Shown here in pieces: positions 23,121-35,200 of a stretch of DNA of 64,000 bases (its first letter is position 1; every line of letters starts with the position of its first letter). This DNA is from Eumeta japonica. Its lineage: Eukaryota; Arthropoda; Insecta; Lepidoptera; Psychidae. Position numbers and translations under genes: made by a program. The stretch is from the NCBI GenBank assembly GCA_005406025.1, contig BGZK01001585.1, positions 62,001 through 126,000 on the forward strand, written 5' to 3'. A model generated the notes under the pieces. It was not told the origin of the DNA. It searched no databases and worked only from the letters and a program-made list of their open reading frames with translations.

Positions 23121-23650
23121 GTATTCCAGTCAGTCTGTCTATATGTCCTTTTATAATTCAAGAACGCCTCGACCGATCATGATAAAAATTGGTATACTGG
23201 AAAAACATGTGATTGCATACTTGATACGCTACTCTATATCTATCTTTCTGTTTGTCTGTATGTCTTTTTATAACTTAAGAACGATGTGACGGATCGCGAT
23301 AAAATTTAGTATACAGTAAGAAAATATGATTGCACAAATGACAGACTAATCTTTGTCTGTATATCTGTACTTTTGAACTTAAGAACCATTTCACCGCTTA
23401 TGATAAAAACTGGTGTTCATTCAGAAAATGTAATTATGGTAATAATACACTACTGCCTGTCTGTACATATCTTCTTTGTAACTTGAGAATTGTATAATTG
23501 ATCATGATAAAAAATAGTACACAGTAAAAATAACTGATAAACTACAGATCTGTCTGTCTACATGTTTTTTTATTACTTAAGAACGATTCGACCGATTTAA
23601 TGAAAGTTGCTGTACAGTATAAAACCTGTAATTGCAAAAATGACAGGTTG
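23120..23650 (+). repeat. Diverged tandem repeat, about five units of 100-120 bp
   Basis: Each unit has TGTCTGTCTRTATGTCYTTT-like text, then TTAAGAACGA...CGACCGAT, then a GATAAAAATTGGTATACAG-like part and a stretch with GATTGCA. The units have drifted from one another, so the array is old. Similar text occurs in insect Helitron and LINE tails, but I cannot assign it. Confidence 0.75.
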
Positions 23651-24719
23651 TATGTTATTTCCATACATTGTATATTAACCATGAATAAATTAAACCTTAT
23701 TTTTTTGACGTGATAACGTCTTATAAATCGATGAACGTCGGCTGCACGCACGAAAAAGCATGACTCATTGTCCCGTTCCTCCTAAGCTGAGCATTCAAGC
23801 AAGAGTGTAGAACAAGCGATAGAGAAGCACGATCGGTCTAAGCGTTCGGCTTACGACGCATCTATCTCTCTTCCACTCCATCGGCCGATGCGCCCGAGTA
23901 GAAGAGAGACAGCGGCAGCATAGAACCTACAGTGAACTGTTTTGTCAACTGTTTATAAAGAGAAGTGAAAAGTTAATGTGGTTTCCATCGTTTATTACAA
24001 CAACAATTGCGGCAAAAAAGGTAATTAATTCTTGCATTTTTAAAAATTTATAGCGCTATAATTTCATATATTTGTTCTTTGATTACTAAAAAAAAGTAGC
24101 ATCGGTCGGCGAGTGCAGTAATAATAGGTTATGTTACAATTTAGACTAAAAAAATATTATGATTCATATAAACGATGGTATAAAATTGATTTGATTTCAG
24201 TTTATCTATATAATTAATTATTCGTGATTATATTTAAAAAAAATATTTAAATTAAATTCATAAACTGTAAATAATGTTTGGAAATTAAAAATTAATGTTT
24301 TAACCGATATTATAAAAATATTTGTGTTTTAATGACAAGTAAACGCAGTGTAAGGGAATATATTATTATGTCAAATAGGTTTTGGCGTGCTTTTCAAAAG
24401 CATTAGTTTCATGAATTTGTTTTATGAGTTCATTTTCATCGTTTTAAATTAACATGTCACTAACATTAGTTTGATTAAACTTTATTTATAAAAAAAATAC
24501 TCATAATTATTTTTATACATATAATTCACATTAAACTTGCAGAATTGAAAAAATCAAATCATGGATGAATTTACTTAAACGTAACGCCAATTTAAAGAAA
24601 ATATCACAAGTTATCAAATTTTAATTAACAATGTATCAATAAGTACTTTTTCTTTGATAAAATAATTTTTAAAATAAATTATTAACGATTTCTTTTGGAG
24701 AACCGCATACAATCACACC

Positions 24720-25166
24720 ATGGCAGACCAACTTGACGAATCTATGGATCTCACGGATCTGTCATTAACTTCAAGAAGTAATGTACTCATGGAGGCGAAA
24801 GACGCTGCCGCATCTACGCCTGCAATGCCATTCGCTGAGCCACCAACAATCGCTGCTCCAAAATCGAAGGCACAGAAACAACGTGAGTACAGACAGCTTA
24901 TAGCAGTATCCACAACCCCTGCACAGGCTATAGCTGTGATGAAATCAGAAACCGAAAGACAACGCAACTACAGACTAAGGAAATCTGCTAACTCGGCTCT
25001 TGTCAATGATTCATTAGAATTGACTACTGCATCCTCTTTTCGTTCAGAGGCAAGGTCAAACGACGTCCAAACTGGTACTCAACGACAGCTCACGCACCAA
25101 CAACGTCAAACTTCAACAGCAGAACCAGCACAAATCGCTGTTCAACCAGGCACGTCTTCCGATTAA
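24720..25166 (+). pseudogene. Helitron-like polyprotein N-terminal part
   Basis: An open frame of 148 residues, starting at an ATG in good context (CACCATGGCAG). It is rich in Ser, Ala, Gln and Thr. It carries two copies of a KQREYR/RQRNYRLRK motif like the repeated 'RxRxYRxR' blocks at the N-terminus of some insect Helitron proteins. It stops at 25164-25166, and related sequence resumes downstream in another frame. Confidence 0.5.
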
Positions 25167-25349
25167 ATTGAAGTACAACAGGCACAATCTACCTTAAACA
25201 CCAAACGGCGATCTTCGATCATGAGATTCAAATCAACTTTTCTGGAGTTTTCCAATCCAAAATAGTTGTATTTTGGCTACACTTGTTTGGTTTACGACAG
25301 ACTGTGATTAAAGAATGAACTCAAATCCATCACTGCGGCACAGCTGGAG

Positions 25350-25607
25350 GTGGTCTCGGAATGGTTCATCAAAAAAAATCGACGACAGTGCAGAGAAGAA
25401 TATGAAATGGTTTGCAACATTTGCAAACCTTATCTATACAAAAAATCAATGCCGCCTTTAGCAGAAGTTAATGGATTCTCATATTCAGAGCAACCACCAG
25501 GTCTACCACCGGTGGATCCCATCAGTGAACGATTGATATTGCAACGTCTGCCATTTATGCAAGTGCTTCGTCTGCGCCACGATTTCTCTTATGGAATAAT
25601 AGGGTAA
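25350..25607 (+). pseudogene. Helitron-like DUF6570-type fragment
   Basis: The piece has a Cys-x2-Cys pair (CNICKPYLYKKSMPPLAEVN), then LPPVDPISERLILQRLPFMQ. The latter is the stretch I recall from the DUF6570 domain that precedes the Helitron helicase-like region. The frame breaks at 25605-25607. Remnants continue in other frames (KCLPRQL, about 25640). The protein is therefore inactive. Confidence 0.65.
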
Positions 25608-26019
25608 GTGATCAACGTACCAGTAAACGTACAATGATAAAATGTTTGCCGCGCCAATTGCACACAAATCGGTCTACATCAGCGGATACATGTCCAAAAG
25701 TATAATCAGTGCGTAGCCAAATGTGCTGCAGAAATCTCCATTAAATCGTTTGTAAGAAGTAGAGAAAAAACAGTTGTAATTGATCAACAGAAAGGGTGTG
25801 GTTTTTCACCGTGATAACGCCATGTCACACATATTTTAACCACTCAGCAAATATTGAGAGAGTTTATCCAGTCATTGACTTTAGAAGTTTGTAGTCTGGG
25901 TATAAGTTATTGCCTGCATTGCGAAATTTTTAAGTTTCTAGATGAATTTTTATAATTTTCAATCAAGTACCAAAAATGTCGTCAAATGTGCCGATAGTAA
26001 AGACAGGAAGCGAAGCGCA

Positions 26020-26211
26020 TTAGTCTCGAGCGTGCGGCGGCGGCCGGTGGTGCGCGTTGTCGCCGTAGTCGTCGTAGTGCGGCCGACGCTCGTCGTCGCC
26101 GTCCGCATCCGTTTCTTCCGGTTCTTCGTAGTCGTCCGCTTCTTCCGGCTCGGGCTCCAACTCTCCGTCCGTGTCGTCGATAGCTCGCGGCGGTAGCGCC
26201 GGAGCCGACTC
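26020..26211 (-). CDS. Collagen exon 20: acidic C-terminal tail
   Basis: 192 bases including the TAA at 26020-26022, joined to exon 19 by a 68-base intron in phase 0. The tail of 63 residues starts [13 protein letters not shown] and is then rich in Glu and Asp ([15 protein letters not shown]). It ends with a His/Pro/Arg-rich [10 protein letters not shown]. It is much more GC-rich than its flanks, as real exons of this gene are. Vertebrate relatives, as I recall, stop just after the Cys motif, so the tail is an extension. The acceptor (TTGTCGTACAG) has a weak pyrimidine tract, and alternative ends exist. Confidence 0.62.
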   Translation of the reverse strand, partial: ESAPALPPRAIDDTDGELEPEPEEADDYEEPEETDADGDDERRPHYDDYGDNAHHRPPPHARD

Positions 26212-29200
26212 CTGTACGACAATCGCGCTCATTTTTTGCAATCAGATCCAGATTCGTCGAGACTGTCGTTCATGCGTACCTTAGGTGGTCGCCAGCCACA
26301 TCCGGGAAGCGGCAACCCGTCCGGGCCAAGCGGACAGGGTGCGTCGAGCCCCGGTACGCCTTGATCGCCCTTGTCTCCTTTGTCGCCCTTGCGGCCGCGT
26401 TTGCCCACCGGTCCCTGTCACACACGAATCGGAATCCGTCGGTTTCACTTTCGGCCCAAAGCTGAGCGCGCGGTTTCGCGCGACGCATGCGAAGTGTGAC
26501 CGATCAGAAGCGACAGTGGATAGAAGAGCGGAAGCGAGCGAAGGAATGACAGGCGAAGTGCAAGCGGGCGCAAACGGGAGTCGGGCGCATCGTGCGCCCT
26601 GCGCTTACGGGCTCGCCTTTGTAGCCCTTGTCACCCTTTGGTCCCTGTGGACAAAAAAAGTGATTTATACGCATCCCGCTGAAGCGCGATGCATATCATT
26701 AAATATATATACTTATTGTATGTAAAACCATTATCACCTCTTGTCCTGGAATGCCGTCCGTGCCCTGAAAATGTTAACGAGTATTAGTGAGAGAGCGAGT
26801 GGTGTGCTGCAGCGGCCGGCGGCGGCGGTGCGGGCGGAGACGTACGGGCAGGCCGGGGTCGCCCCTCTCGCCCTTGGAGCCGGGCTCGCCCTGCGCGCCC
26901 TGCGTCACGAGGCAGGTGAGCGGCGGACGCGCACGCGAACACGGGAGCGTTCGCGGGTCGGCGCGCTGCACTTACCTTCATGCCGTCGAGTCCGGGCGGG
27001 CCCTGCGAATCGACAGCATCGAGTCAGTGCGGCCACATCCGCGCCCGCGCCCTTCGAGCGGCGCTGGCGCCGACATCATGCTCCCGTTTCGTACGATCAT
27101 CTATTTTCCGAGTGACATATTCAAAACACAAAGGTGATGTTAGGTGGTGTTTTGTAGAAACTTGGGTATCCAGGGATAAAATTGTGAAAGGTATGAAAGT
27201 GCACGAAAGACAATGCATGCGAAATACATATGCATAGGTATAGAAAGACGCATAACTGCCATGCCTGAGCAAATCGTCAAGTGCTGTTCCGCAAAGTTGG
27301 TGAAATGGCATATTTTTATTTTTTGATTGGAAAAGAAATAGCGAGGATGTGTCGGGTCGCTTACAGTACGCCGCAGCACACGGTTGTGCGACTGGACAGC
27401 TCTGCGTGCACGTTATCTAGTTTTGACGTGACAACGTCTTAAATTAGGTTGCGGCTGGGAGTCACTTTGAACGCTCGGTAACGTAACGATGAGTCACCGA
27501 ACGAGAGGCCCGCCAATGCCTTGCGTCTCTCTCCCACTCAACTATGATCGGTCTGCCGCGCGCACTTAGTGCATAGCTTGCAAATGTATTGCAAGTTATT
27601 GTATGTATATTTGTATATAAATACGTATGTATGTAAAGGTAAAAATAAAATTTTGTTAATATGAAATTCAGTGCGAGATTCTTTGTATAAATTAATGTTT
27701 TAAATATAATTCTTTGTATAAATAAATGTTTTAAATTGTTACTATTATTTCATCCTTCTTCCTACTATACGAATGAATATTCACATTAAAATGATTTTAC
27801 CATTCAAAGTCGTTGTCACGTAAAACTTTCGCCCGTATACCGACTTTACAGGCAACCAAATTTTTGTACAGTTAGTTAGTCAGTTCTATGTATAGGTGAG
27901 ATACAATGAATTGTTTCTGTGAGTACATCACAACCGGAAAGGTGTCCGACGGGCGTTGGCCGGTGGCTTGGCAGCTGCAGCGGCGGACGCAGGGGCCGTT
28001 GGCGAATCAAAACAACAAAAGTGCAGATATTTCTTTCGAAACCAGCATGAGTCAGTCACGTGTACGTGTTGGCGTATGCAATAAGCACAATGTGTTGTGA
28101 CTTCCAAAATTCGGTCGGTCGCCATTGACATAGTTTCACGTCTACCCCGATATGAAATTCTATGATCATCGATTTCTTCTACGTATAAATAGTTATCGAA
28201 ATTTTGAAAAAAAAAATACGTAACTATAACAGCTCATCCATGGATTCACTTTTATTTCTAGGAAAAAAGAGATCAATACTAAAGAAAGCTAAAAGGTAAG
28301 CGTATTGTCCGAAATAGCATTGGAACACTTAGTTGCAAAATTGTTCGAAAAGACCGTATTCGCGACAAAAAACGTTTGTAACTACAAGTGAAGTTACTAT
28401 TATGGGGAAGTTTAATTATCAATCCTCTAAATATATATTTTACGGTGTTCTTAACATTGTTCCTCTAATGCGGAAATCACAGTTTGTTTCTTCGCTACTG
28501 TTATCGGTCGTCGTGAACATTTAGTATGCAGACGGATCAGTTTCTTTCAACAATATTGAAGATGTAAACGGGATTATTTATTCCCTGAAACGGAGTTCTT
28601 TCGTTGTGACATCTCAAACGGTCTAAAACGTGATGAACCAAGTAAGTATCGAATTGGTTAAGTATTATTTATGATTTGTACAATTTTCACATTTAAAATA
28701 TTTTTAAGAGCGAGATATTATTGAAAGATACACTCCTTGCGAGAGCGCAGTCCGTCCACGTCACGCTACGTCGGAGGAGGGATGCGGGAGTGCCAGAGGC
28801 GGACGCCGAGTCGCGCATGCGCGGCTGCCTGCCCGCGACGGGATATCGTACAGAAATAGAAAGACAGAACGATGCATCAACATGCTATTTATTTTTCTCA
28901 AAATAATTATATGAACAACAATAATAGTCGCGAGTTCACGGCTCGCGGTACAAATGACAACGTTCGATTTGATAAAAAACTAAATCCATATTTGTACAGG
29001 ACCTTACACCACCGTAGTCGGTACATACATTACGAGAGTCCGGACGGCTTATTTACACGGCAGGCACGCGGGCCCCGACGGCGAGGCTCGCGCTATCCGC
29101 CATCTTTGTACATGCAGCATCACTTAACTCGTACGCTTACCTTCAAAATACATTACAAGGACGCGCCGACCGCTCATCTCGGTCCGCGCTTCCGTGCGGT

Positions 29201-32200
29201 TATTCGGCGTTTCTTCACTTCGGTACACACGACAACGAGCACTTTGGTTAAAAAGTTGAGTGATAAGAGGATGCATTTCTATGTAGATCTCGAGCAGATA
29301 GTTTAATTTTGACCATAATGCATGATGTAATTTGGCGATTATTTTTATTGGTCCTTTATGACTGCTAGTTATAAAATATTATAAACAAAATTGTATATTT
29401 TACTTATTTTTGAAATTTAGATTAAGACTAATCGCTAGATAAGTAATATTATTTATCTAGCGCTTAGTTAGTCTTCACGTAAACTTTAGCCTATCAGTGG
29501 AATTATATGACTAAATAATATTAGGGTATCAACAAGTCGATCATCGCGTGTACCGCCGTGGTAACAAAATGAAGAACGATATCTTACGAACCTTTTGCGC
29601 AGAGCGAAGACGTCGCCGGCGAGCACGGATCGCGATGACGATATACGTGCGCGGGCGCCGGACCGATGTCGGCTCGAACCGACGACGTCGAAAGTTAAAA
29701 AACGGCTCACATTACAATTTAATATTTATATTAATTATTTACACGATTAAAAATACAGTTCGACGTTCGGTAGGGCCGTATAAAACAACGCGACCGTTTG
29801 TAAAAACGTATTTTCGATGTATCAGTCGGGTGCGGCGTGGGCGAACCCGTGCGCGTGGCGGCGGGCGCGCGCGGGCGGTGGCGGCTCGGCCGCTGCCGGC
29901 CACTACGTGTGTACGAAGTCCGGCGGCCAGCGGTTATCCTGCGACACATGATCAGCTCAGATTGCGCGTCAGCAGCACCTCTACTGTGCGGCTCCGCTCG
30001 CGCCTCAGTCCCGGCGCTACCTCCGCAGTCGCGCGTGTCTGCCTCCAAACACGTGTTTCGAACGCGCATTTCGCATCTAATCACCAAAAATAAATATGAA
30101 TTGAAATACTGGTATTTCGGAAGGCGGGCGGAGTGAGTCGGGGGCGGAAACGGAGCGGGCACTTCGTTAGCGATTAACAAATGTTAGTGCGGGCGTACTG
30201 TGTACGGTGACTCACCCGTAGCGCGAGCTTAGCGGGAGCGGTGGGTGCGAGTGCGGCTGCGAGCGCGGAGCCGCCGGTGCGGCCGGGCTCGCCGGCGGGC
30301 CCTGCACAACGCGGGCGGGTGAGCGTGCGGCACGGGGCGAGGCCCGCTCGCCGCGCGCCGCACGCCCCACGCGCCCCGCACTCACCGGCAAGCCCATCGG
30401 TCCCGGCTCGCCTTTTGATCCTTTTCACCCTGCACCAATACAAACAAAACGATGAAATGTCTTCCACATTTGCTAAACTTTGGAAGACACAATACCAAAG
30501 ACGGGTTCAAAATTCGAGTCAGAAGAGGCCGACGTTCAGTCAGGACAAGCCCTAAATTGATTTTAATAATAAGATAAAGACCCATTCCAGGATGTACTCA
30601 TGGCTGAGGTCTTGAGCACACTCAGTTTACTTTTTACAAGAGAGTGTTTACTGCGGTAAACTCCCTCCTGAATCCGCCCCTGCAAAACATTAACGTGTTC
30701 TACAAGCTATATAAATTTGGATTGAAGTAATATATGCAATATCTAGACGTGGTGACTCGGTGGTTAAAGACCGTCTTCTTCACAATGAGATTTTAATTCA
30801 AGTTGAATAAAATCGGTCAATCCATGTCTCGGAGTATGCGCTACGCGTGGACCTCGGACGGCGTCACCGCATCGCTGATAGCAGTGGTGAGGAGCCCTGG
30901 CCCGTACAGGGTTAACGTGGAGGGCTTACCGTTTGAATACTCGAGGCTTGACTAAAACTAAGGCCTAAGCGCCTCCATCTGAAACGGGATGGTGGGGGTG
31001 CATACTTTTGCAGTAGGGTGATGAAAATATGTATGCGATAATTTAAGCCTAGAGCTAGTTATCTTAGTATACACACGAGATTTAGATTATAGAGCTTTTT
31101 TAAAGCAATTTTGAGGGCAAACGAGCGTTTGAACCATCAAAACGTAAGTGGTTAGCGCCACCCATGAACACTCGCAAACCCTAAGGAATCACCAGTACGT
31201 TGGCAACCTGTTGGATAGGAATAGGGTATCTGATGAAGAAGCGAGTGGGTGATGGAAGGAGGAGAAGGTCGATGAAAGTAAGAGGGGGTTATGAAAGAAA
31301 AATTGGGCCATCAGATTTGTCCTCACTGGATGAAATGTAACAGCGAAAGCTCCTACTTCAAGTCTGTGTTCTGTGAGAGTGTGGTGTTTTAACGCTTGAG
31401 TCGGCTCAGTTTATTACGGAAAATAAAAAAAAAACAAATTACGGACAAAATCAAAGGCCAAAACTCCCATAAAAACAAAATCGTCTAGTTGAAGCCAGTT
31501 AAGCCAGTTTAGATTAAATGTATTAAAAAAGTATCTAATTTGTCATATTGTAAGGACCCTAATAAATTATATAGTTTACTGTTGACTACAGCCAGGTCTA
31601 AATGCAGCGATGTTTTCGAATCAAAAAATATTATTAATAATAAAACTTTCTCATTTAGTGATCGGGTGACAATGTGCATTCATAATAGCAGACGTAGATT
31701 ATACGCACTTTACGAGGAAAAGTTGTATAAAAATTCGGTTATTTTTTAAATTATGTAGGAAATAATTCCAAAGAATTTAAGCGTGTATGTCCAGCCGCGA
31801 AATCTATGTTAGTCAGTAATAAAATAAAAAATAGCACTGATACGATAAAAACTACTTAGAATATAATTAATAGTGAAACTGGTAAACACACACCATCATA
31901 CAGAATTTCAATTAAAAATTGATGATAAAATTTTAAACAAAGACAAAGAAATTGCTTTTGCTTTTGAAAAAATATTTGTTAGCATTCGAGTTTCAACTAC
32001 ACAATCTCTAAAATCATCGCCCACTCTCGCTGAATCTCTGTTTCAACAGAGTTTCTACGTTTCCCTTCAACGAAACGTTGAAACTTGTGATATTATGTTT
32101 GAATTTACTCATGTCAACTACAATGACGTTATTAAAATATTCAAATGTATAAAATTGAAAAAAACTGCTGATCTTGATGGCCTTTCTGTAAAGATAATAG

Positions 32201-35200
32201 TTTCAATAATAGACTGCTCCATGCTTAGTAGTGATTTTTAATGATAGTGTTGAATGTGGTGTTTCCCGATTTAATGAAGCAAAACAGTTATTCCATTATT
32301 TAAAACCGGAAGTATATGTGACCCTTCTAACTTTAGACCGATATCAATACTATCGACAGTCGGTAAAATTTTTGAAGTTTATTTTGAAACGGTATTTTTA
32401 TATATACCGCTCCATGGGTATTGGATGGCAGAGGACAAAGTCTAAAGCTTCCGCAAAATTAACAAATTTGTAATGAAAAACGTTTTATTAATTACTAAAA
32501 CCAGTGCCAGTTTTCTAAAGAGACACTACAAAATATGAACAGCAACATATTTGCTATATTTATATTTTCACGTTTTTAAATTTTTATTATTAATATATTA
32601 TTTTATATAGCAAAATAATAAGCAAAATTTTGAGAACAACCTTTCTAAAATATTATTTAGGTGTGATCTCAATAGCTTTGACTATAAAGAAATATTTACA
32701 TTTTTACAATAGTAAAGTGCATTTAGAGTAGGTCACACTCAAAATTTTTAAAATTGGTCACTTCGAAACTGTAAAATAATAAAACATATATAAGGATGCG
32801 ATGGAAATTCAATAGTAAGCAGTGTAAGTAGATATTAGGCTATTTGACCAATTTTACCAAAAAAACGACTGACACGAAGCAGAGTACCGTGTATACTGTA
32901 TTGACACCTGGCATCCACAGTTCAGTGCTCCAGCTCGTAGTAGTGGAAAGAAAAGATTTTAGAATCACATCCGGTTATAACACGAACGTCAAGTTTTACA
33001 AAACATTTCTCAGAACAAAATTTTATTTCTTAAACAGTATCAACAAGATTCACCGTAGAAAGAAATAATATACAGAAGTCAATTAATTAGTGAATCGTGT
33101 AATGACGTTTCCCAGAGATATGCACTTTACAGCCATGTTTTTATTATCAGAAAAAAATATCGACGTAATTTAAAAAATGGTTTTACATATTACGCGATTG
33201 TCAAATAATAAGTCAACTAAACGTAAAATAAGCATAGTGCAGAAAGAACTTAATTTGAATGATCGAATCGTGTTAAAGAAAAGCAAATACATTATTTACT
33301 GAGAAAAAATGCTCACGCTTAGTGTATTTATCCGCGTGCCAATTTTTTAGGTTCCGAGCCAACATGGCAAAATAAATAAGGGTTCAGCTCTATAGTTTCG
33401 TGATGTCCATCCGTCCGTCCCCGTCCGTATGTCACATGCATTATATTCAAAAACTACAAGATGTATGTTGATGAAGTTTATAGAGTAGATGTGTAGTATA
33501 GACTGCTACTTAGTTTGGTTGTTAAATAACAAAGGTAAATATTTTCTAAAATAAAATAGTAGTTTCTATACCGTATGTCCAAAAAGTAGAAAAAAAAATA
33601 AAGAAATTAATAAATACTTTCAACGGAAATTGTTGTCAAGATTGTGGGATATACTGTTTTCGAGATATTTTCGAGAACTGAGTTTCTCGACAAAAGGACG
33701 TAAGTGCATAAAGATACGCTCTTTTGCTGATGCATTTTAGTTTAAACTATTTAAAAGTAATTGTCGACATATCTACTAGTTTTTCTAGTTATAGGGAACT
33801 AAAGTGCTTATAACTATTCTGTGTGAGAATTATGGAAAAAAATAATTAATAAAAAAAAACCCAACTGCAAAAAATCAATAGATAAGCAACGACACATTAA
33901 TTTTCTAATGCAAATGGGTGCCGCCTGCTACCAAACATAACGTAAACTATTTAACTTATGCTTTCCGCTCATAATGTAATCTGTTAAACAAAGTAGAGTT
34001 TATTAAGTTTTAGTCGTTTGTTTTCTCAATCTTGTTTCGGTTTTTTTAGTGCGTTGCTTGTCTGTTGAATTTTTTGCAGTCGGGTTTTTTATATTTTTTA
34101 TTATTTTTATTTTATTTTAGACTTTTTAGTATTACGGATTTTAAAAAAATGCATAATACGATATCCAACTTGGCCGATTTAAAGCCAAAATACCACCATT
34201 TGAATACATTGATTACAAATTGTTTGAATAAATGAATTAAAATCTTTGTAATTATTCCTGATAAAATTTAAATACATAACATATGTATATTTTTGTAATC
34301 GCATTTTGGTTCCCTTTATTTTTATACCCTGCTCGATAAGCATGATAAAAAAAAATTTGAACTACTTATAATTTGGCACCAAAATCAACCATTTTGTTTT
34401 TTTTACATATCTGTTTGAGGACATTTGGGTTTTTGAGACGAATCTAACGATACCTTAATTGTCGAAATCTATCCAGCTGTTTGGAGGATACGTGGCAATT
34501 AATAAATTTACAAATAAACAAAAAATACGCACGATAAACAATACCCTTCTTTGGCAGTCGGGTGAAAAGTGTAACAATGTACTTTTTTATCTGTAGTGCA
34601 TTTCTTAGTAATAATGGCTTCGGAACCCTATAATGAGCATGTTCTGACATGTTCTTGGCCAGTTTTTATGTTTCGCGTATTTGAATTTTAGTAAATATAA
34701 ATTTTTTTCTCTTGTTGCATTAAGGTGATTCGAAACGACGGCAAAAAGCTAATGTGTCGATAGATGGCGCTGTTTAACTGTATAATAGAAAAATATTAAA
34801 TTTTGTACCAAATGCTAATTTGCGGTCAGACAAATCCAATTGTACGAAAAGCTATTTCTTAATTTTGCAGATAAGAACACAATTTATTCTAAAACTATGG
34901 TATAATGTTATATTGTATGGTATTTATTCTAAATAAAACGGTAAAATTTTATTTGTCTGTCCGACTTTTAGGTTTTGTACTATTAAACACAAATACGCAC
35001 ATATATGTGATTACAGCGATTGGCAGATTTTTTAGAAAGGAGTGGCTTCACGAATAGGCCATACCTTTTTAGGTTACGACAAATTCATTGGAAAAAATAA
35101 TTGACGAAGTATTGCACAGCCAATTTTAATAAAAAATATTATGGAGATAATGAACACCTAATAAAAAGATATTTGATACATTTTTTGTGAAACTACTTCG

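Larger units (their letters stand above)
23702..25880 (+). mobile_element. Helitron-like element fragment
   Basis: The segment begins with TTTTTTGACGTGATAACGTC, a motif repeated at 27421, followed by GC-richer text up to about 23930. It holds two protein pieces, at 24720-25166 and 25350-25607, that resemble the N-terminus of insect Helitron polyproteins. The right end and the Rep/helicase core are not visible, so only a part is present. The element assignment rests on the protein pieces. Confidence 0.5.

Noticed and set aside
26020..26414. Type IV or multiplexin collagen identity
   Set aside because: There is no NC1 or endostatin domain. The end motif is that of membrane collagens.
26285..27137. 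Plus-strand open frames across the collagen 3' exons
   Set aside because: They are antisense shadows of the collagen exons.
29480..30580. Several long open frames on both strands in the GC-rich region
   Set aside because: They arise because GC-rich DNA lacks stops. They are Arg/Ala/Pro-rich with no domain, and they overlap each other and collagen exons 13 and 14.
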